Positions 16,640 to 25,800 of a stretch of DNA of 64,000 nucleotides are shown piece after piece. The notes below the pieces were generated by a model. That model had not been told where the DNA came from, ran no database searches, and worked only from the letters and a program-made list of their open reading frames with translations. Numbering within the stretch: the first letter of the stretch is position 1; every line of letters starts with the position of its first letter. The stretch comes from Nocardioidaceae bacterium (GTDB lineage Bacteria > Actinomycetota > Actinomycetes > Propionibacteriales > Nocardioidaceae). The position numbers were made by a program, and so were the translations under genes. The DNA lies in NCBI GenBank assembly GCA_017744365.1, contig JAGIBL010000001.1, positions 1,256,001-1,320,000 on the forward strand, read 5' to 3'.

Positions 16640-17494
16640 GTGACGGAGATCGACCGAGTAGGCGTCGTCGGTGCGGGACTGATGGGGGCGGGCATCGCCG
16701 AGGTGTGCGCCCGGGCCGGCAAGGACGTCATCGCGGTGGAGTCCAGCGACGCGGCCGCGGAGGCGGGCCTGAAGAGGCTGACGACGTCGCTGCAGCGGGC
16801 CGAGTCGCGCGGCAAGATCGACTCGGCTGCTGACGTGCTCACCCGGATCCGGGTCAGCACCGACCTCGACGACCTCGCCGACCGCCAGCTGGTGGTCGAG
16901 GCGATCGTCGAGGAGGAGCACGCCAAGACCGACCTGTTCGCCCGGCTGGACAAGATCGTCACCGCGCCGGACGCGATCCTGGCCTCGAACACGTCCTCGA
17001 TCCCGATCATGAAGCTCGGCGTGGTGACACAGCGGCCGACCAACGTGATCGGCATCCACTTCTTCAACCCCGTTCCGGTGCTCTCCCTGGTCGAGCTCGT
17101 GCCGAGCCTGCTGACCAGCGAGGAGACCCACGAGCGGGCGCGGGCGTTCGTCCAGGACGACCTCGGCAAGCGCGCCATCGACTGCCAGGACCGGGCCGGG
17201 TTCGTGGTGAACGCGCTGCTGATCCCGTTCATCCTCTCCGCGATCCGGATGATGGAGTCCGGGTTCGCGACCGCCGAGGACATCGACCAGGGCCTCGTGC
17301 TCGGAGCCGCGCACCCGCAGGGTCCGCTCGCGCTGGCCGACCTGATCGGGCTCGACACGACGAAGGCGATCGCGGAGTCCCTGTACGACGAGTTCAAGGA
17401 GCAGCTCTACGCTCCCCCGCCGCTGCTGATCCGGATGGTCGAGGCGGGCCTGCTCGGCCGCAAGACCGGGCGCGGGTTCTACACCTACGGCTGA
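16640..17494 (+). CDS. 3-hydroxybutyryl-CoA dehydrogenase
   Basis: 284 residues, the usual size for the short-chain 3-hydroxyacyl-CoA dehydrogenase. The Rossmann motif GVVGAGLMGAGIAEV near the N-terminus binds NAD(P), the catalytic histidine lies in IGIHFFNPVPVLSLVELV, and the C-terminal helical domain ends with RKTGRGFYTYG. GTG 16640 follows GAGGGAGGA at 16626-16634; ATG 16622 upstream overlaps that site and is less likely. It interconverts acetoacetyl-CoA and 3-hydroxybutyryl-CoA in beta-oxidation or polyhydroxybutyrate/butyrate metabolism. It stands alone here. Confidence 0.93.
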   Translation: MTEIDRVGVVGAGLMGAGIAEVCARAGKDVIAVESSDAAAEAGLKRLTTSLQRAESRGKIDSAADVLTRIRVSTDLDDLADRQLVVEAIVEEEHAKTDLFARLDKIVTAPDAILASNTSSIPIMKLGVVTQRPTNVIGIHFFNPVPVLSLVELVPSLLTSEETHERARAFVQDDLGKRAIDCQDRAGFVVNALLIPFILSAIRMMESGFATAEDIDQGLVLGAAHPQGPLALADLIGLDTTKAIAESLYDEFKEQLYAPPPLLIRMVEAGLLGRKTGRGFYTYG

Positions 17495-17498
17495 GCCG

Positions 17499-17876
17499 TC
17501 AAGGCGCGCTCCGGAAGTTGTCCAGGAAGCGGCGGAAGAGTCCTCCGCGGCGGGGCAAGGCCGGCTCCGGCGGCGGCGCGGTCTTGCGCTGCGTGGCGAT
17601 CGGCTGGTCGTAGTCCGCGCGCACGATCGCGTCCACGATCTGCTCCTCGGTGAAGTCCTCGGATCCCTCGATCTCGGGGACGAACCCGACCAGCACGCCG
17701 TTGCGCATCACCTGCGCCTCGAGCGACGGGGTGTCGTCGGAGTCCCAGGTGACCTCGCGCCCGTCGGGCAGCCGGATGCTGATCCCGAACTGGTAGACGC
17801 CGACGCGAGCCAGGTCGGCGTTGGTGCCGCGGTCGCGCAGGGCGTCGACGACGCGGCGGGCCTTGAACTCCTCCAT
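17499..17876 (-). CDS. Conserved-looking protein of unknown function
   Basis: 125 residues, soluble, with an N-terminal alpha/beta region (VVDALRDRGTNADLARVGVYQFGISIRLPDGREV) and a basic, proline-rich tail (PALPRRGGLFRRFLDNF). No family recognised. It is convergent with the hydroxybutyryl-CoA dehydrogenase gene, with only four bases between the stops, and divergent from the small membrane protein at 17914. Confidence 0.65.
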   Translation of the reverse strand: MEEFKARRVVDALRDRGTNADLARVGVYQFGISIRLPDGREVTWDSDDTPSLEAQVMRNGVLVGFVPEIEGSEDFTEEQIVDAIVRADYDQPIATQRKTAPPPEPALPRRGGLFRRFLDNFRSAP

Positions 17877-17913
17877 GCCCGTGGAGCGTACCCGCGGACG
17901 CTAGCCTTCGAAG

Positions 17914-18201
17914 GTGCCGCGACTCCTCGCTCTGGTCGGCCTGCTGGTCGCCGGGATGCTCAGCCTGCCGCTCGCGGCGTTCTTCCTCGACGGCGAGGGC
18001 AACGAGAACTGGATCCTCCCCGCGCAGGTCGGCGCGATAGCGCTCCTGGGAGCAGCCGTGGGCGTCGCGGTCCCCGGGTTCACCCGCCGTTCGTCGAACG
18101 CGCGGCGCCGGGCGCTCGCGGGAGCGGTCTGGGGTGTGGTGATGGCGGTGGTGGGCGTGGTGACGTTCTTCCTGGTCCTCAGCGGTTTCGACGGCGCCTG
18201 A
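17914..18201 (+). CDS. Small membrane protein of unknown function
   Basis: 95 residues from GTG 17914 with three hydrophobic segments (LLALVGLLVAGMLSLPLAAFF, VGAIALLGAAVGVAVPG, ALAGAVWGVVMAVVGVVTFFLVL) and short loops. No motif indicates function. The overlap-free divergent partner at 17499-17876 shares the upstream region. Confidence 0.55.
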   Translation: MPRLLALVGLLVAGMLSLPLAAFFLDGEGNENWILPAQVGAIALLGAAVGVAVPGFTRRSSNARRRALAGAVWGVVMAVVGVVTFFLVLSGFDGA

Positions 18202-18264
18202 GGCTGGCGTACGACGGCTCGCGGGGTGATCCTGAAAGGGTCCGCTCCACTCCTGGAGGTGCCC

Positions 18265-18498
18265 ATGATCCCGAACTACACCAGCGTCTACGACAACACC
18301 TGGGACGCCACCACCTGGGCGCTCGTCTTCACCATCTTCGTCACGTGCTTCGTCGGCCTGATGGTGGCTCTCATCGGGGCGATCCACCACGCCAGTCAGG
18401 CCAGTCTCGAGCCGCCCCCGGTGAAGCAGCACCAGCACCGGCACCTCTCCCGGCCGCACTGGTTCGGGCGTCACCACGGGACGCCGGCGCACATCTGA
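18265..18498 (+). CDS. Small membrane protein with histidine-rich tail
   Basis: 77 residues. ATG 18265 is preceded by TGGAGG. One strong membrane helix (WALVFTIFVTCFVGLMVALIG) is followed by a cytoplasmic tail unusually rich in histidine (HHASQ, KQHQHRHL, RPHWFGRHH), which could bind metal. No family recognised. The gene follows the 95-residue membrane protein by 63 bases, so the two may be cotranscribed. Confidence 0.6.
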   Translation: MIPNYTSVYDNTWDATTWALVFTIFVTCFVGLMVALIGAIHHASQASLEPPPVKQHQHRHLSRPHWFGRHHGTPAHI

Positions 18499-18525
18499 CC
18501 GCCGCCTCGGGCGTCCGGGCTGAGC

Positions 18526-18969
18526 TCAGATCAGAGCCTCAGCCATGGCACCGAGCCGCATCCCGAGCGCAGCAACGACGTCGCGATCAACCGGTTCGGA
18601 CCCGGGGTCCAGGAGCGCCAGAAGTGCCTCGCGCACCTCCTGTGCACCGTCGATCTCGGCAGCCTTGGCACCAGCCGTCACCTGGCGGACGAGATCCTCC
18701 ACCACGGCAGCCGAGTCGTCGCCGACGCGACCGTCCTCCAGGGAGGTGAGGAACGTCAGCCCGAGGCCGGCGTAGATCTCGTCTCGGTCCTCCCAGCCGT
18801 CGAAGCGCTCCAGCCCGCCGAGCGCGATCCGGCGGACGTCCTCCAAAGCAAGGTCTTGCTGGACGTCGACCAGCTCGAGAAGGTCTCGGAAGTCGGGACC
18901 CAAGGACCGCAGGGAGGCTACGAGCGTCGGGCGCACCAGCAGCCAGAGCTGTGAGACGCCTTCAGTCAT
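18526..18969 (-). CDS. Acidic helical protein downstream of the RHS toxin operon
   Basis: 147 residues from ATG 18969, overlapping the preceding gene by eight bases. It is mostly alpha-helical and acidic (LGPDFRDLLELVDVQQDLALEDVRRIALGGLERFDGWEDRDE). I recognise no family. It is the third of three small acidic genes behind the toxin, which suggests an immunity-related or orphan-immunity role, but there is no direct evidence for one. Confidence 0.6.
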   Translation of the reverse strand: MTEGVSQLWLLVRPTLVASLRSLGPDFRDLLELVDVQQDLALEDVRRIALGGLERFDGWEDRDEIYAGLGLTFLTSLEDGRVGDDSAAVVEDLVRQVTAGAKAAEIDGAQEVREALLALLDPGSEPVDRDVVAALGMRLGAMAEALI

Positions 18970-19327
18970 CCGAACGCGAGGAGAGATGATCGGAGACGTC
19001 CGGCGACTCATCCGCTGACAGAGTCACGAACGCGTCGTTCTCGAGGTAGTAGGCAATCGCGCGAAGGGCGACGTCCGAGGGCGCGTTGGGGTCCTGCTGC
19101 GACAGGCTCGCCAAGATCTGAGCGAGGTCACCCTTGGTGATGCAGTCGGTCATGCCGAGGTCGGCGGCAGGTGCCGGGACCCGATCGTCGTCGTCGCGCC
19201 AGTCATCCTCGTGCGCGATGAGGACACGCTCCAGACCGCTGACGGGAAGGCCTGAGAAACAGCTGTAGGCGTCGATCGACAGGTCGTCGATGCGAGCGAT
19301 GACATCGCGCCATGTCGATGCGATCAT
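18962..19327 (-). CDS. Small acidic protein in the RHS toxin/immunity locus
   Basis: 121 residues from ATG 19327, with a GGGAGA Shine-Dalgarno sequence seven to eight bases upstream. It contains a compact alpha/beta part (ARIDDLSIDAYSCFSGLP), an acidic DDWRDDDDR stretch and a helix ALRAIAYYLENDAFV. Strong acidity suits a protein that masks a basic toxin. It begins 35 bases after the putative immunity gene and overlaps the next gene. No family recognised. Confidence 0.6.
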   Translation of the reverse strand: MIASTWRDVIARIDDLSIDAYSCFSGLPVSGLERVLIAHEDDWRDDDDRVPAPAADLGMTDCITKGDLAQILASLSQQDPNAPSDVALRAIAYYLENDAFVTLSADESPDVSDHLSSRSDD

Positions 19328-19362
19328 CGTTGTCTCCCTGCTGCAAGGTGAGACCTGGGTTC

Positions 19363-19899
19363 TCATCCGATACTCGCAGCGATCGCATCGACGTACTCGC
19401 GAATGCCTGAACGCAGCCGCCGCGCCGAGTCCTCCGTCAGCACCGGAGCCTCGCGCAGGCTGCCGATCAGCGACCGCAGCGCCGGCTCCAATGACTCGGG
19501 CTCGGCCGCGAGACCTGCCTCCACGGCGAAGTCGAGCGAATCACCGACACAGATGCAGCACCAGGTGATTGCTTCCGGGTTTCCTTCAGCGGCCTGAAGC
19601 GCGTACAGGAGAGCAGACTGAAAGTCCACGCGGTACACAGAGAGATCCTCCGGCTCCTCCTCGAGCAGCAGCTCCTCCGAGCCCTCGACCTCGCGGATTA
19701 AGGTGGAGACGCCGCTGCCGACCACCGCGTCGAAGCTCGATTCCAGCAAGCGCACACACACGTCTGTTCGTTCGCGCCCCTTCGGAGAACTGTCAAGTCT
19801 CAGGAGGGGTGACTGCAGCCAGACCAGGATCAGTGCAAGGAAACCCTGCTCCTCAGCCGAGAGTCCGGCTGCTTCTTCCGCCAGACCACGGGAGTTCAC
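19363..19899 (-). CDS. Putative immunity protein of the RHS toxin
   Basis: 178 residues if the GTG at 19899 is used. That GTG overlaps the toxin stop (GTGA), the arrangement expected for a cognate toxin-immunity pair. The protein is acidic and mainly helical (LSAEEQGFLALILVWLQSP, EVEGSEELLLEEEPEDLSVY, DFQSALLYALQAAEGNPEAI) with two adjacent cysteines (WCCICVG). It resembles no family I can name. Position and charge make it the first candidate for neutralising the C-terminal deaminase-like domain. The frame stays open further upstream inside the toxin gene (TTG 19947, GTG 19929), but the overlap argues for 19899. Confidence 0.7.
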   Translation of the reverse strand: MNSRGLAEEAAGLSAEEQGFLALILVWLQSPLLRLDSSPKGRERTDVCVRLLESSFDAVVGSGVSTLIREVEGSEELLLEEEPEDLSVYRVDFQSALLYALQAAEGNPEAITWCCICVGDSLDFAVEAGLAAEPESLEPALRSLIGSLREAPVLTEDSARRLRSGIREYVDAIAASIG

Positions 19900-22800
19900 C
19901 CCCGCCTCCAGAAGGCGAGCTGACTCCACTGAACCCCTTGTCGCCAATAGAACTGGGACTGACTGTTCACGAATCTCCCAAGGAATCTGTACCTGGCCAG
20001 CGGCCCGGCGAACAACGCGCCGTCATCCATGATGTCGTTCGTGCAGATCGGGCACGATGGCCTCGAAACGCCGCCAGCAACCGGCTTCCACTGCTGCGCA
20101 TCGATATGCGCCAGCGCGGTCGTCTCCGCATCTCCCGCGATGTTCTCGGCAGGAACTCCACCCAGCTCACCGACCGCTTCCTTCTGCGCGCGAGTCAACC
20201 CTCGTGTTCCGCTCGAAGCGTACACATCCACAAGTTCTCCGTTCGGCTTGCGCGCGCGGACAACGGCCGTGGTGCGCATCTGCATCGCGCGCGGATGGCC
20301 AAGGGCGGTGTGAACTGCGTCGGCATTTGCCTTGAGCTCAGCGGATTCCCGGAGACCTCTGAGGTCCATCTGCCGCCGCGCCCCGCTGGCCCCCAGGTGC
20401 AGCGAACCGGCGAGCACCGCGCCCGAGACGAACGAGTCCCCGACCTGCTTGAAGTCGATGGTGCCGGTCGTCCCGACCTGGACGATCGAGTCGTAGACCG
20501 CGTTCGCCGAACCGCCGCGGACCATGGTGCCGAGGAGCGTGCTCTTCTCGGCCGCGACGGTCGCCTGTCGGGCGACGGTTCGAAGGCCAACCCCCTCTGC
20601 GCCGGCGAGCAACCGTCCGCCGTAGCGGAGCACCGAGCCACCCGAGCCGCCGAAGAGCCCCGTGACCGCGCCGGCTGCCGCCTCGACCGCCACGCGCCGG
20701 AAGCAGGCCGAGTTCATCCCGTCGCACTGGCTCGCGCCGGACAGCGCTCCGGCCGCGGCGCCTCCGGCCATCAGGCAGGCCGGGGTCGCGGCCCCCGCGG
20801 TGAAGTACATGCAGCCGCCGGTGACGACCGCACCCGCCACCATCGGCAGGATGATCTCCGCGCCCTGCTTGAGGACCTTCGCCAGCGCCGCGTTCTGCTG
20901 CGCGAAGGCAGCCCCCGCACGCCGGGCGACGTCGATCATGTGGGTGATCTGCTGCTGCGCCCGGCTGATCGCCGCGCTCACCTTGGCCCGGGCCGCGTTG
21001 TAGACCGACTGCGCCATGCCGTAGGCACTCGAGATGCCGTGTGCGACGCCCGAGATGAAGCCGGTGACCGCGTTCCAGCCCGAGCTGAACGCGTTCCCGA
21101 TGGGCTGGACGATGTGGGTGTTCACCCAGCCGATCGGGTCGAAGTCATGACCGTCCGCGTCGAACATCGACAGCGGGTTGTTGCCCGCGTAGGTGTACCG
21201 GTTGAGCGTGATCGGCGTCCGCAGCTGACCGAACACGGTGTCCCGTGCGGTGAACGTGCCGACGTCCGGCAGGTACCAGCGCGCACCCATCCACAGGTCG
21301 TGCGTGGTCGCGTCGGTGTAGTCGCCCTGGAAGCCGAGCGGCGATGCCGTGCCGGTGGTTCCCGCCACCTCGCCGTACGGCTCGTAGACCCGGCTGCCGT
21401 TGACGGTCCCGTTCCCCGAGAACAGCGCGGTCAGGTCGCCGTGCCGGTTCGACCGGATCAGCGACGGCGTGCCGGTGCCGGTCTTCTGGGCCATCGGAGC
21501 ACCAGAGGGATCGCGCGAGATCAGCGTCGCGCCGTCGGAGACCGGGTCGATGTTCAGGCCCTCGTAGGCGAAGGCGACGCCACGCCGGCTGGTGACCCGG
21601 TCCAGGCTGTCGTAGGTCAGCGGGATCGGCTGGAACGAGGAACTGGTGACCTTGGTGGTGCGGCCCAGCGCGTCGTACTCGTAGATCGCCTGGGGCACCC
21701 CGAGCTGGCTCTGCCGGTCGAGCGTCCCGCGCGCGTCCCAGCTGAGGGTCTTGATGCCCTGGTTGGTCACCCGGTTCCGTGCGTCGTAGGAGTACACGGT
21801 GCCGTTGACCTTGGTGCGGTTGCCGGCGGCGTCGTACACGTAGGACTTGGTGGTGCTGCCCTTCGTCCAGCTGACGATGCGGTCCGCCAGGTCGTAGCCG
21901 TAGGTGTACGCCCCGGCCGCCGAGTTGCCCGACTGCGTGATCGTCTGGCTGGTCAGGTTGTCGTTCTTGTCGTAGCCGTACGTCGTCGAGGCACTGATCG
22001 TGCCGTCGGACTTCTTCAGCGTGTCCCCGGTGAGCCGGCCCTGCTGGTCCCAGGTGAGCGCCCGTGACGCCCCGCCCGTGTACGACGTCGTCAAGAGCTG
22101 GCTCGCGTCGTCGTAGGTGTTCGTCGCCGTGACGCCGGTGAGCGGGTCCTGGGCCGTCTTCAGGTTCCCGCGCGAGTCCCAGGTGAAGCTGGACGTGCCG
22201 GAGGCGTCCGTGCGCGACAGCATCTGACCGGCGGCGTCGTACTGGTACGACGAGCTGCCGGAAGGACCCGTGGCGCTGGTGAGCAGCCCGCGGTCGTCGA
22301 AGGCGAAGTCGATGCGCGCGGTCGCCGGACCAGCCGAGCTCAGCACCCCGGCCTTGTCGTAGCCGAAGTCGCGCCGCGCGGCCGGGATGGTCGCGTCGGT
22401 GCTGGTGCCCGCCTCGACGACCAGGTTGCCCAGCTCGTCGAAGGTCCGGTTGATCGTGATGCCGTTCGGCTGGGTCTCCTTCACCGGCAGTCCGGCGGCG
22501 TCGTACGACGTCGTGAACGTGCGGTCCGCGGCCGCGGTCTGCCCGCTGGTCGAGGGCTCCACGGTGTCCTCGCGGAGGTTCCACGCGTTGTACGTGTAGG
22601 CCGTCACGTTGTCGCGGCCGTCGGTGAGCCGGGTCTGGTTGCCGGCCACGTCGTACCCGAACCGGGTGATCGCGCTGACCCCGGTGGCCGTCTGCTGGTC
22701 GACCCGGGTCAGCCGCCCGTTGCTGTCGTAGGTGAACCCGATGGTGTTGGCCTCCGGCCGGGTCTCCTTGACGACGTTGCCGTTCCCGTCGAGGTCGAAG

Positions 22801-25800
22801 CGGGTGCGGGCGAGCTCGGCACCGGTGCTCGAGATGGCCGCGACCGCCTTCAACCGGCCCGCGTCGTCGAACTGCTGCAGCTGCGCCCGCCCGAGCGGGT
22901 CGGTGGTCCGCACCGCTCGCCCGGCGACGTCACGCTGGATGGTGGTCACCTTGCCGGCCTCGTCAGTGACCGAGACCATCTCGGACGCCGGCGAGTACCC
23001 GTAGCGGACCACGTCGTGCAGCGGGTTCTCCTCGGTCAGCAGGTCGCCGAGGTCGTCGTAGGTGTAGCGCGAGGTGTACCGGTCGACGACTCCCCCGCTG
23101 CGCCGGACCACGTCGGTGCGGGTGCGCACCTGGTTGAGCGCGTCGTAGGTCGCCTCGCGGCGTGCTCCGCGCGGGTCCACGGTGGCGAGGAGGTTGCCGG
23201 CGTCGTCGTACTCGTAGCCGGTCGTCCCGCGCGCCGACTGGCCGGTGAGCAGCGGGTCGGTCTGCCGGGTGACCCGGTTCATCGCGTCGAAGGTGTAGTC
23301 GGTGACGAGCCCGCGCCGGTCGGTCACCTTGGCCAGGTTGCCGACGTTGTCGTACTCGTACCGCTCGACCGGGACGATCTGCTGGCCGCCGGGCGGCGTG
23401 TATCCCGGGTGGGTGATGGTGGTCTCGCGCCCGAGCCGGTCGAACGCCGTGGTCGTGGTGCGACCGCGCGGGTCGACCACCTGGGTCGCGTCTCCGAACG
23501 TGTTGAAGCCGTACCCGATCGTCGGCCGGCCGTTGGTTACCGTCCCGGCGACGTTCTCGCTGTCCACCTGCGGCCGCAGCTCGGCGATGCGCCGGTTGAG
23601 CTCGTCGTAGCGGTAGTCGGTGATGTTGCCGACTGGGTCCTTGGTGGTGACCAGGTTGCCGCGGCGGTCGTAGCCGAAGGTGGTGACGAGGTCGTCGGTG
23701 CCGTTCACCACGGTGCGCTTGGTGGGCAGGCCGACCGAGTTGTACACCGTGTCGACCTTCTCGGTGCGCCCGTCCGAGGGCTGGCTCTGCGCCTGGCTGC
23801 GCACGTTGCCGACCTTGTCGTAGGCGTACGTCGTGGTCCGGTTCAGCCCACCGGGGTCGAGCACGGTGGAGGCGAGCCGTCCGGCCGCGTTCCAGTTCTG
23901 GATCACGGTCCGCAACCCGCTGCCGCTGGTCGTCGAGACGACCTGGCCCGCACCGTCGTAGGCGCGCTGCTCGAGCACGACGTCACGCGTCGTCCCGTCG
24001 GGGTCGGCGTAGTCCTCGAGCGTCTCGGTGACCTGCCGGTCGGCGTCGTCGTAGGCGTACCGGCGAACCCGTCCCTGCGGATCGGTGACCGTGACCCGGC
24101 GACCGCCGGCGTCGTAGCCGTACCGGGCGACCACGATGTCGCGGGCCGCGCCGCCGAGGCCGTCGGTGAACGCCAGCTGGGTGACCTTCGTCGGGCGGCT
24201 GTCGGCGTCGTACTCGGCCTCCAGCGTGTGCTGGTTGGCGTCGATGACCTTGACGACGTTTCCGTCGGCGTCGTAGCGGCGACCGGTCACCTTGCCCTCG
24301 GCATCGGTGATGTCGGTGACGCGGTCGTCGGCGTCGAAGGCGTACGACGTCGTGCGGGTGACGTCTCCCCCGGTGAGGTCGGCCGCGCGCACCTCGGTCA
24401 CGTTGTCGTTGCGGTCGTAGGTCGAGGTGGTGCGCAGCCGGTGCGTCGCCCCGGTGACCGCGTTCGTGACCGCCGGTGCGGTCGTGGTGAGCAGGTTCCC
24501 CACGACGTCGTAGGTGTAGGAGGTCGTCGCGGACGTCGGCGGCGTCTGCGACGCATCGGTGACCGTCTCGCTGAGCTTGCGGCCCAGCTCGTCGTAGGTG
24601 TAGCTCGTCACCAGCCCGGTGCTCGACACGGTCTCCTGCAGCGCGCCGTTCCGGTCGTACTCGTGCTGGGTCGTGGCGCCCTCGGCGTCGACCTCGGCCG
24701 CCACCAGGCCGGGCGGCTGGAACCCGCCTCCACTCGCGGGCTTCGTCCCGACCCGGGTGCCGTCCGGCTGCGTGTCACCCGGCGTGTAGGCCCAGGTCTG
24801 CGAGGCCCCGGTGGGCTGGTCGCTGGTTGCCGGTGCCTTCTGCTCGACGAGGTGGGACTGGTCGTCGTACGAGAGCGTGGTGAGGTACCGGTCGTCGGCC
24901 CCCGAGCTGGACCGGCCGTCGCGGACGGTGCTCAGGTTGTCGTGGCTGTCGTACGTCATCCACGTCGTCTCGCCCTCGCCGTTGGTCTGCTGCAGGACGT
25001 TGCCGCGCCCGTCGTACACGAAGGAACGCACGTGGCCGTTGGCGTCGGTGACCTTCTTCGGGTAGCCGTGCTGGTCGTACCCGTAGGCGGTCGTCCCGCC
25101 GCCGGGGGTCTTCACCGAGACCACGCGGTGGAACTTGTCGTAGTCGGTCACCGTCTCGTGGCCCAGCGGCGAGGTCGTGACCATCCGGTCGGTGACGTCG
25201 TCCAGCTCCTCCGGCGGCTCGGGGAAGCGGTACTTCGTCTCCTTGCCGAGACCGTCCTTGCGGGAGGTCACCCGGCCCTTGTCGTCGTAGGCCAGCGCCG
25301 CGTCGGTGTTGCCCTCCGGGTTGACGACCTTGGTGATCCGGCGGTCCTCGTTGTCGGCCGGGTCGTGCTCGTAGCGGGTGCAGCTGCCGGTCTCGGCGTT
25401 GTCCCGCGGGTCGCAGGCGGCCTCGAGACGGCCGCCGTCGTCGTAGTAGTACTTCCAGACGAGCGCCGCGGGAACTCCGGCGCCGGTGGTCACCGGATCC
25501 GACTTCACCGCGCTGACGTGACCATCGCCGTTCCACTCGAAGGTGAGGCTCCGGTTCGTGGTGCGGTCGGTGACCGTGCGCACCTTCGTCGCCAGCGGGT
25601 CGGGCCCGTAGTCGAGATCGAGCCGGCGCCCGTCGACGTCGGTGACCGTCTGCAGCCGCCCGATCTCCCCGACGGTGTCGAAGGCGAACTCGGTGCGGTC
25701 CTTGCTGGTGAACACGTAGCCGTCGTGCCCGTCGGTGGCCAGGTGGGCGTACTCGCCGGGCGGCGGCAGGAAGGAGCTCAGGTCCTGCGGGTCGCGCATG

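Noticed and set aside
19899..19947. Longer form of the immunity gene starting at TTG 19947 or GTG 19929
   Set aside because: The extra codons lie inside the toxin's last codons, while GTG 19899 gives the stop-start overlap used throughout this window.
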